Origin: Spisula solida
Taxonomy: Eukaryota; Mollusca; Bivalvia; Venerida; Mactridae
Direction of reading: 5' to 3'
DNA length: 64,000 bases
Assembly (NCBI GenBank): GCA_947247005.1
Contig: OX365960.1
Span: forward strand, 20,398,533 to 20,462,532
A program made the translations under genes and the position numbers. Each line of letters starts with the position of its first letter. Position 1 is the first letter of the stretch. The notes under the pieces are model-generated. The model made no database searches. It was given only the letters and a program-made list of their open reading frames with translations, and was not told the DNA's origin. Of the stretch, positions 36,304 through 46,634 are shown piece by piece.

Positions 36304-36669
36304 TAGTAGAGACTCGTCAGTTATTTTAAGCTTTAAACATATTGTAAGGTTAAGTCATTGGAATGATGGCGCTTATGTCACTCACCAGTGAGTGAGGACT
36401 AGTGGGGGATGAAGAAATTATGCCACTTCTAGAATTCAGTATCACAACAACAAGCACAAAATGAATAGTAATACTTCATTTTAAGATCTATTAAGTTTTA
36501 TAAATTCAACATCGCCGCTTGGCATCAAAGTTGATTATATGAATATTGAAGCAGATAAGGCGATAGGTTCTGGGTTAATCAAATGATAACCTACAACAGC
36601 AATCCGGTTATCATAGATACACACTATTTAACCAATATTTGTTTGGATAAATGCTTGCTAGCATACATA

Positions 36670-39391
36670 AGGTTAAAGGGATTGATTCTTGTTAAGTTAT
36701 TGTCTTTTTTGGCCATGAAAAATGAAAATTAATAAGATGAAGCGATTATTGTATTTTAGTAAACTTCAAATGCTGATGGACATTTATACAGCAGCAGATG
36801 CCGTCATTACATTATAACCGTGTGGAAGCTATCTACATCAATACAAAAAGTGAAAATATACAGGGGTATATTCGCTAGCAAATACTCAATACAACAATGG
36901 TACGACCATTCCTGAAACACTAATGATATATTAAGATTCAATACCGTGCAGAATCATTGAATTGTGACTACCAAATAAGGATTTACTTGTCCTTGATCAA
37001 ATAAAGAATGGTCTTGCTAATTACATATCTTGCAAATGCATGCAACTATTTTCCTCAATATAACACGCTTGTCGCCTGCTTTAATAATATCACTGATAGG
37101 TTTGAATAGTATTAACAATAGGACTGCTTCCCATGTAACTAAAACCAAACATCGCCGTTTTGGACAAGGTACAGGAATAGAAATATATTCTGTTTAGAAT
37201 AAATACCAGACGACATAACGACGGTACTTTGAATGTTGTCTTTATGATAAATATGCCATATTCTTGTCATCACACAAAAGAAACCAAAACAACAAAAACA
37301 TTAATGTCAAAACAGTTCTGAGTAACGAAACGTCGTTCGGAGAAGATCGGTCCGTGTAGAAAAAACACTTTATGTTAAAATGAGTAATTGTTTGTATCGG
37401 TGGATGATTGAAATGACTGCATGCACTACATGACACAAGAGTGTAGTTTCAAATTAGACAATGAAACAACTTGGGACATTTTGGTTACGTTTTTAAAATG
37501 TAACTCTATGTAATAAAGAGGTAACTATTCATAAATCTCAAACATTAAAAATTATTCGTATTCTTGTTGTACTATGTAAAGAGTTCCTAACATGACCCAA
37601 GTACACGATCGTCCTAGAAATTAATTATCATGACGACAAATTCGAAAAAAATAAAACAAATGGGACAAGGAAGGCAGCACTCAACTCAAACAGCCGAGCA
37701 CAAAAAACATCAAAAACAACCCAAACCTCAATTCTATGGTGCAATGCCCGACACAAAACTGACGAGAAATTAAACTTAACAGTTGAAAGTCTAAGTTCTA
37801 GTCAAAACGCTGAAAGACGAGTAACATTCTTCAGAGGCATTGGCTACGGTTATGTCCATGACATGTGGAGAAATTGTCAGTTGCTTGGTGACGGGCCAGT
37901 TAATACTGGGCGATAAAAATTGTAGAAAACAAGTGAAGGCAACTGTCTGTCATTGATGGGTGTTGTCGAACAATATGAATTGATACCAAAGAGAAAAATG
38001 TGTCAGTAGGAGCTTAGATAACAAATAACTGCATGATAAAAATATTAAGTCGTTGTGAAATTCCGCTATTAATCAGCAGTATCAGATAAAAAGGGCGTCG
38101 GTTTAAGAGCTAATTGATTTGACAGCGGACCATATTTGTTCTAAACTAAGTAGTTGGTTCTTCAAAATTGCATTCGTCTGCGAACTTAAACTGCGAAGTT
38201 AAAATGGTTTCCTTAGCTGACCTTTACGTACCGTTATTTAGATGTGCTTTTATCGATACAGCTTACATTATTTCATAGAAAAAGAATTACAATTAAAACA
38301 CAATAACAAAGGCGGCTTTCACTTTTACTTTCTCTTTCACAACTACATGAACCTGACATTGATTGGTTGATGGAAAATGTCAACGAATATGCAATGTAAC
38401 CGGCTATCGTCAGATCATCCTGCAAGGGTGAATTATATTAGATTAGAACGAAGTCGCCCGCGTACAATGTGCAACATGCACTATGAGTGAAATGTACCTC
38501 ATTAGCAAGATTAATGGTGAGCTGGCTATTTATGTAAACACAGTACGTTGACACTAATCACACTGAACATTGAAATAATGGTGCACCAGTCGGCTCGAAC
38601 GTATTCACCTCGAACAAATAACGATGTTGAATGTCTTTTATTTCAAACAGAATTTTATTGCTAGGGGATGGCGTCGAACAGTATGGGTTCGAATTCTATT
38701 ATAGGTACACACTCTATAATCGTTTGAAGTTTTAGTAGAATAACAATGTCAGTGATTACTATGTGTGTGAGCTGGTTGCCTGATATGTCAATATAAACTA
38801 GTAAAAAGATTATATTAAGTCAGACAGGGAAGGCAGCACTCAACTTAACCAGCCGAGCACAGAAAACATTAAAAACACACAAAACACAGTGCCCAACTGA
38901 ACCAACCGAGCACAGGAAACATATAACACATAAAGACACAATGCCCAACTAAACAACGCAGATCCGCCCAAGTCCAAGCTGTCGAAAAGTATAATAAATT
39001 ATAACTGACCAAGTTTCCACAGCAGTAACTTAATTCATCGTAAACGTATCATCATCGTATACTAGTAGTTAAAGAAATATGTACAATGTATTTGTTCGCA
39101 AACGATTTGTACCAATCATGTGAGTCGAATCCATACTATACGGCACCTAGCAATGCAAAGAATAAAAATAATATATACCACTTAATGTAACCACATCACA
39201 CCACACCCGTTATGGATTGATATGTTGTGGTTAACGACACTGATTATATAAGTCATGTTCCCTGACTGGGAAAGCATCTCATACCATTCCTGAACACAAG
39301 CTCCTACAGGAATAACTATAATATACGTAAAAGCACAAAATTTTAATGTCATACATGCAGCTTACGTATCAGAAAGCTACACTATTAATGA
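36670..39391. other. Unique stretch between A2 and C1
   Basis: Apart from the two dispersed repeats (37665-37800 and 38820-38990), I see no gene, array or element here. A TGGGTTCGAATTC motif at 38684 resembles a B box without a convincing A box. The ORF at 37242-37436 (minus) is short and has no recognisable domain. Confidence 0.5.
38820..38990 (+). repeat. Dispersed GGCAGCACTCAACT repeat, near-full copy
   Basis: This copy includes the upstream TTATATTAAGTCAGACA, both AGCACAG(A/G)AAAC blocks, CACAATGCCCAACTAAAC and the following GATCCGCC(C/A)AAGTCCAA(G/C)CTG, so the conserved unit is about 170 bp and matches 14310-14490. A second, partial copy lies 1.1 kb upstream at 37665-37800. Confidence 0.7.
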
Positions 39392-39852
39392 ATGTTAAAA
39401 TGACCAGCAGAACACGCGTACACTATCTCTAAATAAGACCGACCTGCTCTCTGGAAAAAATAAATAATAGTGTTAGGAAGCTACGCCTCTTATTACCAGG
39501 GATAATTCCCATTATATCCGGAAGTTAACAACGGTGAAATAACCACTTATTATCCCGTAAATTGATCCGTACATTATAAAAACGGAAACCGTAGCAGCAA
39601 TAACGACCCCTTTCACGATTTATAAATAATAATGTTCACTTAAATATAATATTACCTTTACTTTAAACATTGTATTAAATATCGATATATATTTCAAAGA
39701 TATTCATTTACCTTAAGCAAGGTGCTGATCAGCCGATATTTAACTAATAATAGACGCTGCCTAGAATTACCATTGATTATAATAGAATATAATTACCAAT
39801 AAATGCTTTCAGGCTTTTCTAGTAACAAAGTATTGCCGAAATACATTATTAG

Positions 39853-40171
39853 TACTCTTTATACCTTCTTCTAACAAACCCTCTAAGGTTTTGTCTCCCC
39901 CGTTCAATTTCTTCGTTGACATTTGACACCGGTTTTGTTTGTCAATAAATCGGTGTAATATCGAATCGCCGTAACCGCCACGTAGGGTCTTTGTCAAAGA
40001 GTGATTTAAAATTTTCAACACTTTTTTCAGTAACAATTCGCACACTTAGATTGTTCCAGTCGTTTATTATACGGTGTGAAAAACAGCCTTGACGAATAAG
40101 TTTCTCTACTCTTGGTTTTGTCAATTTGTACGGGTGTTGCCTCAAGTCATGTTGGGTTGATGATAACAAAG
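39853..40171 (-). mobile_element. 5'-truncated non-LTR retrotransposon fragment (C1)
   Basis: C2 lacks this piece: its sequence passes from CATCATTAGTA (52157-52167) to TGTATTTGTAAGTG (52235) through unrelated DNA, while C1 holds about 320 bp of LINE sequence on the minus strand. It contains the C-terminal coding tail (39942-40169) and about 90 bp of 3' non-coding sequence ending near GTATAAAGAG (read on minus). A target duplication is not clear. Confidence 0.75.
39942..40169 (-). pseudogene. Reverse transcriptase C-terminal tail of a LINE
   Basis: This 75-codon frame ends in a stop and shows the distinctive end of CR1/Jockey-type LINE ORF2 proteins. A basic segment D-L-R-Q-H-P-Y-K-L leads to K-P-R, then a C-F-S-H-R-I-I-N-D-W-N-N-L block, then V-T-E-K-S-V-E-N-F-K-S-L-F-D. 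In the family the F-(S/F)-x-R-(V/I)-I-x-x-W-N-x-L motif follows the RT thumb and immediately precedes the C-terminus. The catalytic RT core and endonuclease are missing, as expected for a 5'-truncated insertion. The frame is intact over the remaining length, so the insertion is fairly young. Exact clade is not settled. Confidence 0.82.
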
Positions 40172-40683
40172 CGTATATTTGTAAGTGTAAAATAGTTTAA
40201 TCCAATGCAACGTCTTTTAAAACTTCAAACATTTCAAATATTTTGAGATTTAAAATTAGGTCACACACTTCACTATGTTTACGTTGGAATTCCACAACGC
40301 AAAAGCCAAAAGTTATAAATACTCTGAAAATAAGAATTTAGTGTGGTATAATTCATCATAACGAGCCTATAAATTAGTTAGACAATATAATCAAAGCACA
40401 ACAACGATGAACTAAGATCATTTTTAGATTTATTGTTCGCTACAAATTATATTATCATAACAAGAATTTGAATTTAATTGTTATTAGTTGTTCGAAGAAC
40501 GACTAATTTTAACAAACGTTTTAAGAATCATCCCTAGTTTAGTTTGCTTCCTAGGCCGCCAATAGATGTCGCCGCCTTAGCTTAGGTAAACTGGTCGGTT
40601 GCGTAACTCCAAACAATGTAAACCGGTCTCATAATACATGTACAGTTCATCAATTTCAGCATATATACTAGATAATATGGTCA

Positions 40684-40750
40684 ATTGACAGCCAAAATGA
40701 ACTATCAGCGTATTGAATAAAACGATTGATAGCTACTTTTGGCTGTCAAT
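40684..40750. repeat. Imperfect hairpin with 24-bp arms
   Basis: ATTGACAGCCAAAATGAACT followed by ATCA is mirrored after a ~20-bp loop by TGATAGCTACTTTTGGCTGT followed by CAAT. Three mismatches lie in the arms. It lies in the C1-only segment and could be the core of a small MITE. Confidence 0.8.
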
Positions 40751-41414
40751 GGACGAAAGTCTAATAAATTGGTTAGTTCATGCGATAACTTCTGTTTTTG
40801 TCCCAATGAAATATTTTATTTACCGAAGAAGGAAGAGATATCATAAGTTTCAAGTGTACGCAATCTGACAACCGAGACCATGTTTCTGTACATCCGGAGT
40901 CTGTTGCACCAGCAAAACCCTTCCCATGTTACCGTCCGGTCAATGATAATGATTACATAACATAACATGACGTTTATTAACACATTGCTTGATTACAGAA
41001 GCACGGTATTGATACCAGATAAATATGTTTCACACTAATTTGACTTTGTTCAATCGTTCGGCACATAACACATCCAAATAAATAGAGGATATAAGTTTGT
41101 TTAAAGTGAATCTTGATATATATCTCATCATGACATTAAATTCAAATTTTCCATTTTCACGAGCGCGTATTTTTTATCATATTTGGAAATTATATTCGTC
41201 GTCATCGGCAGAGGCTATATAATTATCTATAGTCTCTGTTTTCGTTAGGTGCACTAGTACCCGTAAAAGCCTTTCATCACTTCAGAAGATCCGATTACGG
41301 TTCCTAAGTAGGGGCAAAGATCTATGTGTTTAGATCTTTCGTCGGGGCCCTATTGTTTAACATCAAATTTTCAGTTATAGATATATACGGTGCTGATTCA
41401 CCTTGTATAAAGAG

Positions 41415-41444
41415 CATATATACATGTATATATATATATATATT
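41415..41444. repeat. AT-dinucleotide microsatellite
   Basis: An alternating TA tract interrupted by one CATG. A shorter TA tract lies at 32383-32396 in A2. Confidence 0.9.
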
Positions 41445-41852
41445 TAGTCAAAATTGATGTCACGTCTCAGTTTTCGTACATATTTGAACATTTCCTGTTA
41501 CATTGAAACTATAAAATGACCAGCCTATACCAATTTGGTGTCTATACATCGAGACATTCAAGCATATATTATTGAATAGTATTCGCTAGTTATCAATGTA
41601 CAATTAAGTCATATGAGAAACATTAAGATTGTAAAAAATACAGCTGCATCATCGTTAATAAGCAATCATTCGAACAACTCCAGGGCTTTCAGCGCTTTGA
41701 TATATCATATACTAGTTAAATTGGTTGAATTCTTATGTTAAATAGTGTCCGCTAATTTTTTTCGACCAATCAAGGGACTCAATTTCCTTCTTATAATCTT
41801 TTGAGAATGCTCTTTTTTTCAAAACGAAAGAACTACTTTGAGACTGGCTGGG

Positions 41853-42035
41853 CTAACCCTTATCGTCCAGGTAACATAGATTGTACTTATCTAAGTGTAT
41901 CAATACCACGTGACTCTTGACTTCACTAAAGGTATCAAACTCATGACGAAATTTGACAACATTTGCTACGCTTCGGAAATAAAAGTAGCCGTGTTTTATT
42001 TCTTCATCGATTTCGTTGAACCATGCGTCAGTCAT
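41853..42035 (-). CDS. Possible conserved exon, minus strand (C1)
   Basis: From an ATG at 42035 the frame reads M-T-D-A-W-F-N-E-I-D-E-E-I-K for 60 codons to TAG. C2 (52733-52906) keeps ATG, frame and the same TAG with 57 codons; the length difference is an in-frame 9-bp indel near the end. I count seven substitutions over 165 bp: two synonymous and five conservative (H/Y, Y/F, V/L, I/L, L/I). The composition is protein-like (acidic, aromatic, few low-complexity runs). The frame is also open upstream of the ATG in both copies, with indels there. No family was recognised. The opposite strand is open too and less conservatively changed. It could be a small gene, an exon or a young pseudogene pair. 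Confidence 0.33.
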   Translation of the reverse strand: MTDAWFNEIDEEIKHGYFYFRSVANVVKFRHEFDTFSEVKSHVVLIHLDKYNLCYLDDKG

Positions 42036-42754
42036 ACTGCTTGAGGCAGATTTCTCCTTCTTGTTTTTGAAACAAAACGGATCATGTTTAGTCGGCTTAA
42101 AATTATGTTTGTGCAAGGGCGTTTGGGTTTGGAGTAGATTATTTCAGCCATTTTTGTTCTTCATGTCTACGAAAAAACTAATATATTTGGATTGTTTGCG
42201 AGCGGACTATAGTTTTAAGCCATGTTGTTTCCAAAGGTTTCACAGGGTGCTGGAAAAACGGCAGTAGAGCAGCTGCTGATAGGAATCCTATATTTCATGG
42301 AAAGCTATGTTTCATAGAAATTTATAAAGCAATAAGATAATTTCTAAAATGTTGACAACATTCGTCATGGATTTGATGCATTTAGTGACGTCAGAGTCTA
42401 GAAGTATTGCTACACTGTATCTAGCCCTTTTAGTCCTGCAAAACCTGACATGTACTTTTGGATTTAAAAGTACCAAAGCTTATGATACGGTGTTCAGATA
42501 TCGTCTTGTAAAAACATAATTACATGTTTACAATGTACTTGATTTAGTCCGGTTAAGAAACGTGCCAGTCGTCTATAAACAAACGTCATCAGTAGTTTTA
42601 TGTCAGACAGTATTTTAAGGATATTGGAAGTGACATTTCCTCTAACGAATGCTTCAGCTTCGTATGCTGTTCACTTAATGGTGTTACTGTGTTTGAAAAA
42701 AGTCTAATTAACCACACTGTGCCTACATATTTCCAATCATAATATTCTCTCCAG

Positions 42755-42829
42755 GCATTATCAACTCCTGATTTTCTCCTCATGGTACAAAATATTACAG
42801 CAGACTTTGTAAGTTTAATCATTGCCATG
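42755..42829 (+). CDS. Exon-like 75-bp segment with consensus splice sites (C1)
   Basis: A pyrimidine-rich TATTCTCTCCAG ends at 42754, and exactly 75 bp later lies the strong donor ATG|GTGAGT (42830-42835). Only one of three frames is open across the segment. It encodes 25 residues beginning A-L-S-T-P-D-F-L-L-M-V-Q-N-I-T and ending I-I-A-M, hydrophobic with one N-glycosylation sequon. C2 (53637-53711) has the same acceptor and donor and a single substitution in 75 bp (D to Y). The flanking intron-like DNA is only somewhat less conserved. The upstream partner exon is unknown; candidates at 42372 and 42630 are weaker. The minus-strand frame 42598-42828 overlaps it. Confidence 0.35.
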
Positions 42830-43011
42830 GTGAGTCTATATTTATGTTTTAATTAACAAATTGAAAATAGGGTTATTTCATATAACATAACAACTTACGT
42901 CTGAAGCATTTCATCATAGCCGTTGCGAATGAATAATTATGTCTAAAATAGCACACGTAACCAATGGACATTGTTTTATGTTGTCTTTGATATTCGGCGG
43001 ACATGTATCCT

Positions 43012-43048
43012 CAGAACTCGAAGCAGACGCTCAACCATTAGTCTATCG
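43012..43048 (-). repeat. tRNA-like 5' half (D-arm), C1
   Basis: On the minus strand the sequence reads AGACTAATGGTTGAGCGTCT then GCTTCGAGTTC, resembling the A-box and anticodon-stem region of a tRNA (AATGGT.GAGCGTCTGCTTC). No B box follows. The C2 counterpart (53886-53922, minus) reads AATGGTAGAGCGTCTGCTTC. It is a relic of a tRNA or tRNA-derived SINE older than the C duplication. Confidence 0.45.
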
Positions 43049-44344
43049 AATAAGTTGCGAGCCGGGTGAACTTAAACCTTATTCACAATGGAATTTAGAA
43101 CAACTTTTTTTACAATAATGTCTAGTAACAATTAGTCATCTCAAAAAAGACACTAAGTTTTCCGCATCTTTTTCCATCCATTTAATTGAAATGAAACCGT
43201 ACTTTTTTATGCTTAAATGTAATATCATATAAACAATTCATACAGCGTACGTTTAGTTTATTTCCGTCAATGTATTAATTGATGTATTAGTTGCGGTCTT
43301 GTTTCCCCCAATCGTTATTTAATACTTGCTTTCTTAAAATCTTTTAGTTTACTCAAGTGTTTCAGATGACCACGGTTGTCAACAAGATATTGAATCTGAG
43401 CATTAAGCTTAACTATTTGTGTAACTGTCGATGCCGTAATGGAAAGTGATATATATACTAAAACTGTATTTAAAACGCGTGCTAAATATGTTTGAGTTTC
43501 TATTAATGAATACCTTCAAGTAAAGTAGATCATCACTATATTCAACATAAGCATGAGCATCAAGCCTTTATTTTTTATTTTACCCCTGATCACAGCAAAT
43601 TAATATTGATTTTTGTGATTACTCGGTAAAATAAATTTCGATCTTAATTTATACCGAAGTCAATAAATATCCTCCATCTCTTGAAGTCCGCGTAATTCTG
43701 GCTCCACCCTCGTACAACCAGAATAAATTTATCTCGCATTATTTCGCATTCCGCCTGACATTTTTAATTTACTCAAATAAAAAAAAATTCAACTGTAATT
43801 CGAAACAAAACGTTATTATTTTGGGTAATTCAAATGTTCTTGATTTACATGTTATTGAGAATTCGTCATTGCAAGTTTTTTAGGTTAATATGGGTTTGCC
43901 CTGTTGCCCAATCCTTTTGCGGTAGAAATTACATAATTATATTAAATTGTATTGGGTTTTATTTCTCCAGTACTGATACACTCGATGAATTACCGAAATA
44001 CAAATGATAGCATGTTATGTTTTTAAATTGTACATAACAAAGAATGAGATGAAATTCCATTGAGGTCGAAATTAATGCCACAAATTAGAATAGTCACACT
44101 GATATAATACATTTAGATCTGATTAGCCTAGATTTTTAACACGAATGAGTATTTTGTATCAGAAAGGGACATGCAGGAGTGACTGTTATTCATTAAAGTC
44201 AGTTTCATTTGTTTAGAAACCATATTCTAAAAAGCAATAATCAAAGTAATGATGTTACCCATTGATTCCCACGTAAATGTTGTATCTTCATGTTGAACAC
44301 ATACAAGTTTAATTCCAATGGTTACCATTTCCATAAAAGGGTTA

Positions 44345-44460
44345 CGATATCGGTGGCCTAGAAGTAGGATGTGCGCTTCGGGATCGAGACGTCCCAGGTT
44401 CAATCCCATCTGGACTCTTGCTTAATAACTCTGAGCAATAATAACCCACATGCTTTACTT
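44345..44460 (+). repeat. tRNA-derived SINE head (C1)
   Basis: An A-box-like GGTGGCCTAGAAGTAGG at 44352 and a B box GGTTCAATCCC at 44398 are spaced as in a tRNA, with GGGATCGAGACGTCCC between them. About 50 bp of SINE body follow (ATAATAACCCACATGCT). The C2 paralogue is at 55348-55465 with GGTTCAATACC, so the B box is damaged there. Insertion predates the C duplication. A functional tRNA is unlikely because the acceptor stem does not pair. Confidence 0.7.
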
Positions 44461-44464
44461 TACC

Positions 44465-44859
44465 CAAGAACAGAATAGAATAGAATATTTTATTTCACCA
44501 ATCACATGAAAGCTCATATAAAATGACATATATAATCAATAGATATATCATAATGCATTAAGCATAATATGCATAAACAATCAATAAAGCATGGTAGAAA
44601 TGAGGATATGAAGATAAATAAGGCTTAATTCGTATTAGTGATAACACAAATAATATTGTGTACTAATATCAAAGTAAGAAGAAAATAAATAAAAAAGTTA
44701 ACATGTACAAAAACTATATCATGCACTTAATAAATTTCATGGAACAAGTTTAGCATTCAAATTCAACATTCATTCAACGGTCTGACAAATTTTTGGTAGC
44801 CAAAAGAGCAGTTCTTTTCTCATAAATATCAAGTAAAAACTTAGAAAATGCATTCAAGT
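44465..44859 (-). mobile_element. LINE 3' end, minus strand, with TTCTA tail
   Basis: C2 reads TTTACCCAAGTGTATAAAT uninterrupted (near 55456); C1 has about 390 bp inserted after CCCAAG. On the minus strand the insert starts with an open stretch ending D-I-Y-E-K-R-T-A-L-L-A-T-K-N-L-S-D-R-stop. About 300 bp of AT-rich 3' UTR follow, with a terminus GTGAAATAAAATATTCTATT plus CTATTCTGTT. Such a TTCTA microsatellite tail is typical of some non-LTR retrotransposons. The possible target duplication is only AAG. Confidence 0.65.
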
Positions 44860-45149
44860 GTATAAAAAGATACTTGAGAGGTTCAATAGCCAACTTGCTG
44901 TGGCTGCCAGAGGCGACGAGTATAAAAGTCTAAAAGTCGATGGAACAGGAACATGTCAGGAAATACACTTTAACTCGGTACTTTTTCAAAAAGAAAAGTC
45001 TACTGTTTTTATAAACATAAATATTCTTAATTAAGGGCGCTTTTGTATGCAACAAACCAGGTTTAATTTCCAACTGGTTCGTCAAATTGTCCGTTTGTTC
45101 AATAACACGAGTTTGAAACAAGTTTTGCCATTACTAACTTTTTTTCCAG

Positions 45150-45400
45150 AAAAGAGAGCGTTTCAACCATATACCCAACCTACCAAATTTCCAAATATGA
45201 CAGAAATAACAAAAGCGATAATTACTCCATTATTTATTATTATTTTTCTTTATAAGAGTGTGTTTTTGTTAATATATCAAGAAGATTTAAAGCTCTTTCT
45301 GTCGCCGAAGCTCTTTTCTGTCGACTTGGTGTTCGCCACTCAGTTTAAGTCGAAACCAGTTTTAGTTTACTGCCCAACGTATGGTTGTATCCAAACCTAA
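45150..45400 (+). CDS. Possible terminal exon with TM-like segment (C1)
   Basis: A strong acceptor, ACTTTTTTTCCAG, ends at 45149. The following frame is open for 83 codons to TAA: a polar, proline/threonine-rich stretch (Q-P-Y-T-Q-P-T-K-F-P, with an N-M-T sequon), then about 20 hydrophobic residues (I-I-T-P-L-F-I-I-I-F-L-Y...), then a mixed tail with two cysteines. That is a plausible juxtamembrane, transmembrane and cytoplasmic layout. In C2 (about 56338) the acceptor AG reads TG, and the frame meets a stop and indels before the hydrophobic part, so C2 would be dead. The frame is also open upstream in C1 to 45047. No family was recognised, and transcription is unknown. Confidence 0.28.
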
Positions 45401-46634
45401 AACCCCAACTAAAACGGGATATTTTCAACAAAAGCATCCTGACTAGTTAAATTGTGGTAAAGGGTTGTTCAATTATTGAATGCATTATTTTAGTCAACGA
45501 ATTCCTACAAACCTTAACTGTCCCAAATATGCGGCTTTTAAAGGCTTTTAAAGAATAATTAAGAACTTAGATGTGAACGCAAGTATAATATTTCCGTAAG
45601 TGTTTTGATCAAACGATTACGACGAAGAGTCCAACTATAATCCAGTTAGGACCTGGTGACAGTGACGTAGTCGTTTATGTGTACACAAAAGATTGAAACC
45701 ATTGTCTGAATAGGTAGTGCACATATAGTTTGTTAATTTAGCATTGAAATCATGGCTGTTTAAGCCTTTATAATTGGTTTTACACTGTAATAGTGGACCC
45801 GACCGCTGTGTCACTGTATTCGTACCCTGACTGGACTATAAATGTTTCTCGTCCTGGCAAATACACCTTAACTACTAAGACATATAAGATTGTAAGACAT
45901 GAAACATAAAGTATTGACAAAAACAAAACGGTAGCACAGGAATAGGTCAATAGCCTATCAGATACTAAGGCATTAAAGGACACGACAAGAAATTGAAATA
46001 GACAGACTTTAACACCTACCATAAGGCATGTTTATATATTTAAAACATATAGGTGTATTGTAAATGGACAACTCACTAAGCATGCACTTCGTTGCAAAAT
46101 GCCAGGATCCTAACCTCTCCTCAAAAACGTTATGTTGTATGTTACGTGAATATGACCTAATATTGTTCGAAAATAAGCACAGTGAGGCGGAAAGTCGGTA
46201 CATGCACACTAATTGTTGTGAAATAATTAGCCAATGACGCATTACCCATATAACACAATCATGGCACTCCATGCGATTCGAGTTCATTGAGTAAATTATA
46301 TTCCCTGTGCACGAAGAAATATTATTTAGCTTTTTAGAAATTAAATAAAGTCATCAATGTTGTGAATACAATTATGTATAACAAAAATAGCAAGAACGTC
46401 TTGGTGCAATCTAAAACATAACAGGGCCACTTGATCATCCTTCGAGTGACGCAACAGGTTATATGATTTCATTAGTGGTTTTTTTTGCTGTTGTTATTGC
46501 TCTATGAAATCATACGATCCAAAAAATCATAACTATTTCATCATGAAATGTAATGTCTTCCACTTGTATTTGAACCAAGGTAAACATCCGATGAGGTCAT
46601 GCAAACACGATACTTAACCGCGTCTATAGTTTAT

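Larger units (their letters stand above)
25610..36665 (+). repeat. Segmental duplication block A, copy A2
   Basis: This is the second full copy of block A, about 11 kb long because of lineage-specific insertions at 27202-27593, 32553-34180 and 35050-36301. Stretches at 30000-30360 (A2) and 4820-5185 (A1) do not align, so that part has been replaced in one copy. A short TAAG repeat with a LINE-tail look (about 31800-31860) is present only in A2. The block follows directly on B3, which suggests an ancestral B-A unit. Confidence 0.95.
40590..41785. other. 1.2-kb C1-specific segment
   Basis: C2 runs from GCTTAGGTAAACCGG straight into TTATAATCCTT (52660-52683); C1 has about 1.2 kb at this point. 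It contains an imperfect hairpin (40684-40750) and an AT microsatellite. No inverted ends or target duplication were found, so insertion in C1 and deletion in C2 remain equally possible. Confidence 0.7.

Noticed and set aside
38684..38720. tRNA gene suggested by GGGTTCGAATTC
   Set aside because: No A box at the right distance and no acceptor-stem pairing; an isolated B-box-like match.
42598..42828. Minus-strand 76-codon ORF as a gene
   Set aside because: Open in C1 but frameshifted in C2 by a net 8 bp. It overlaps the plus-strand exon-like segment, whose splice signals are kept in both copies.
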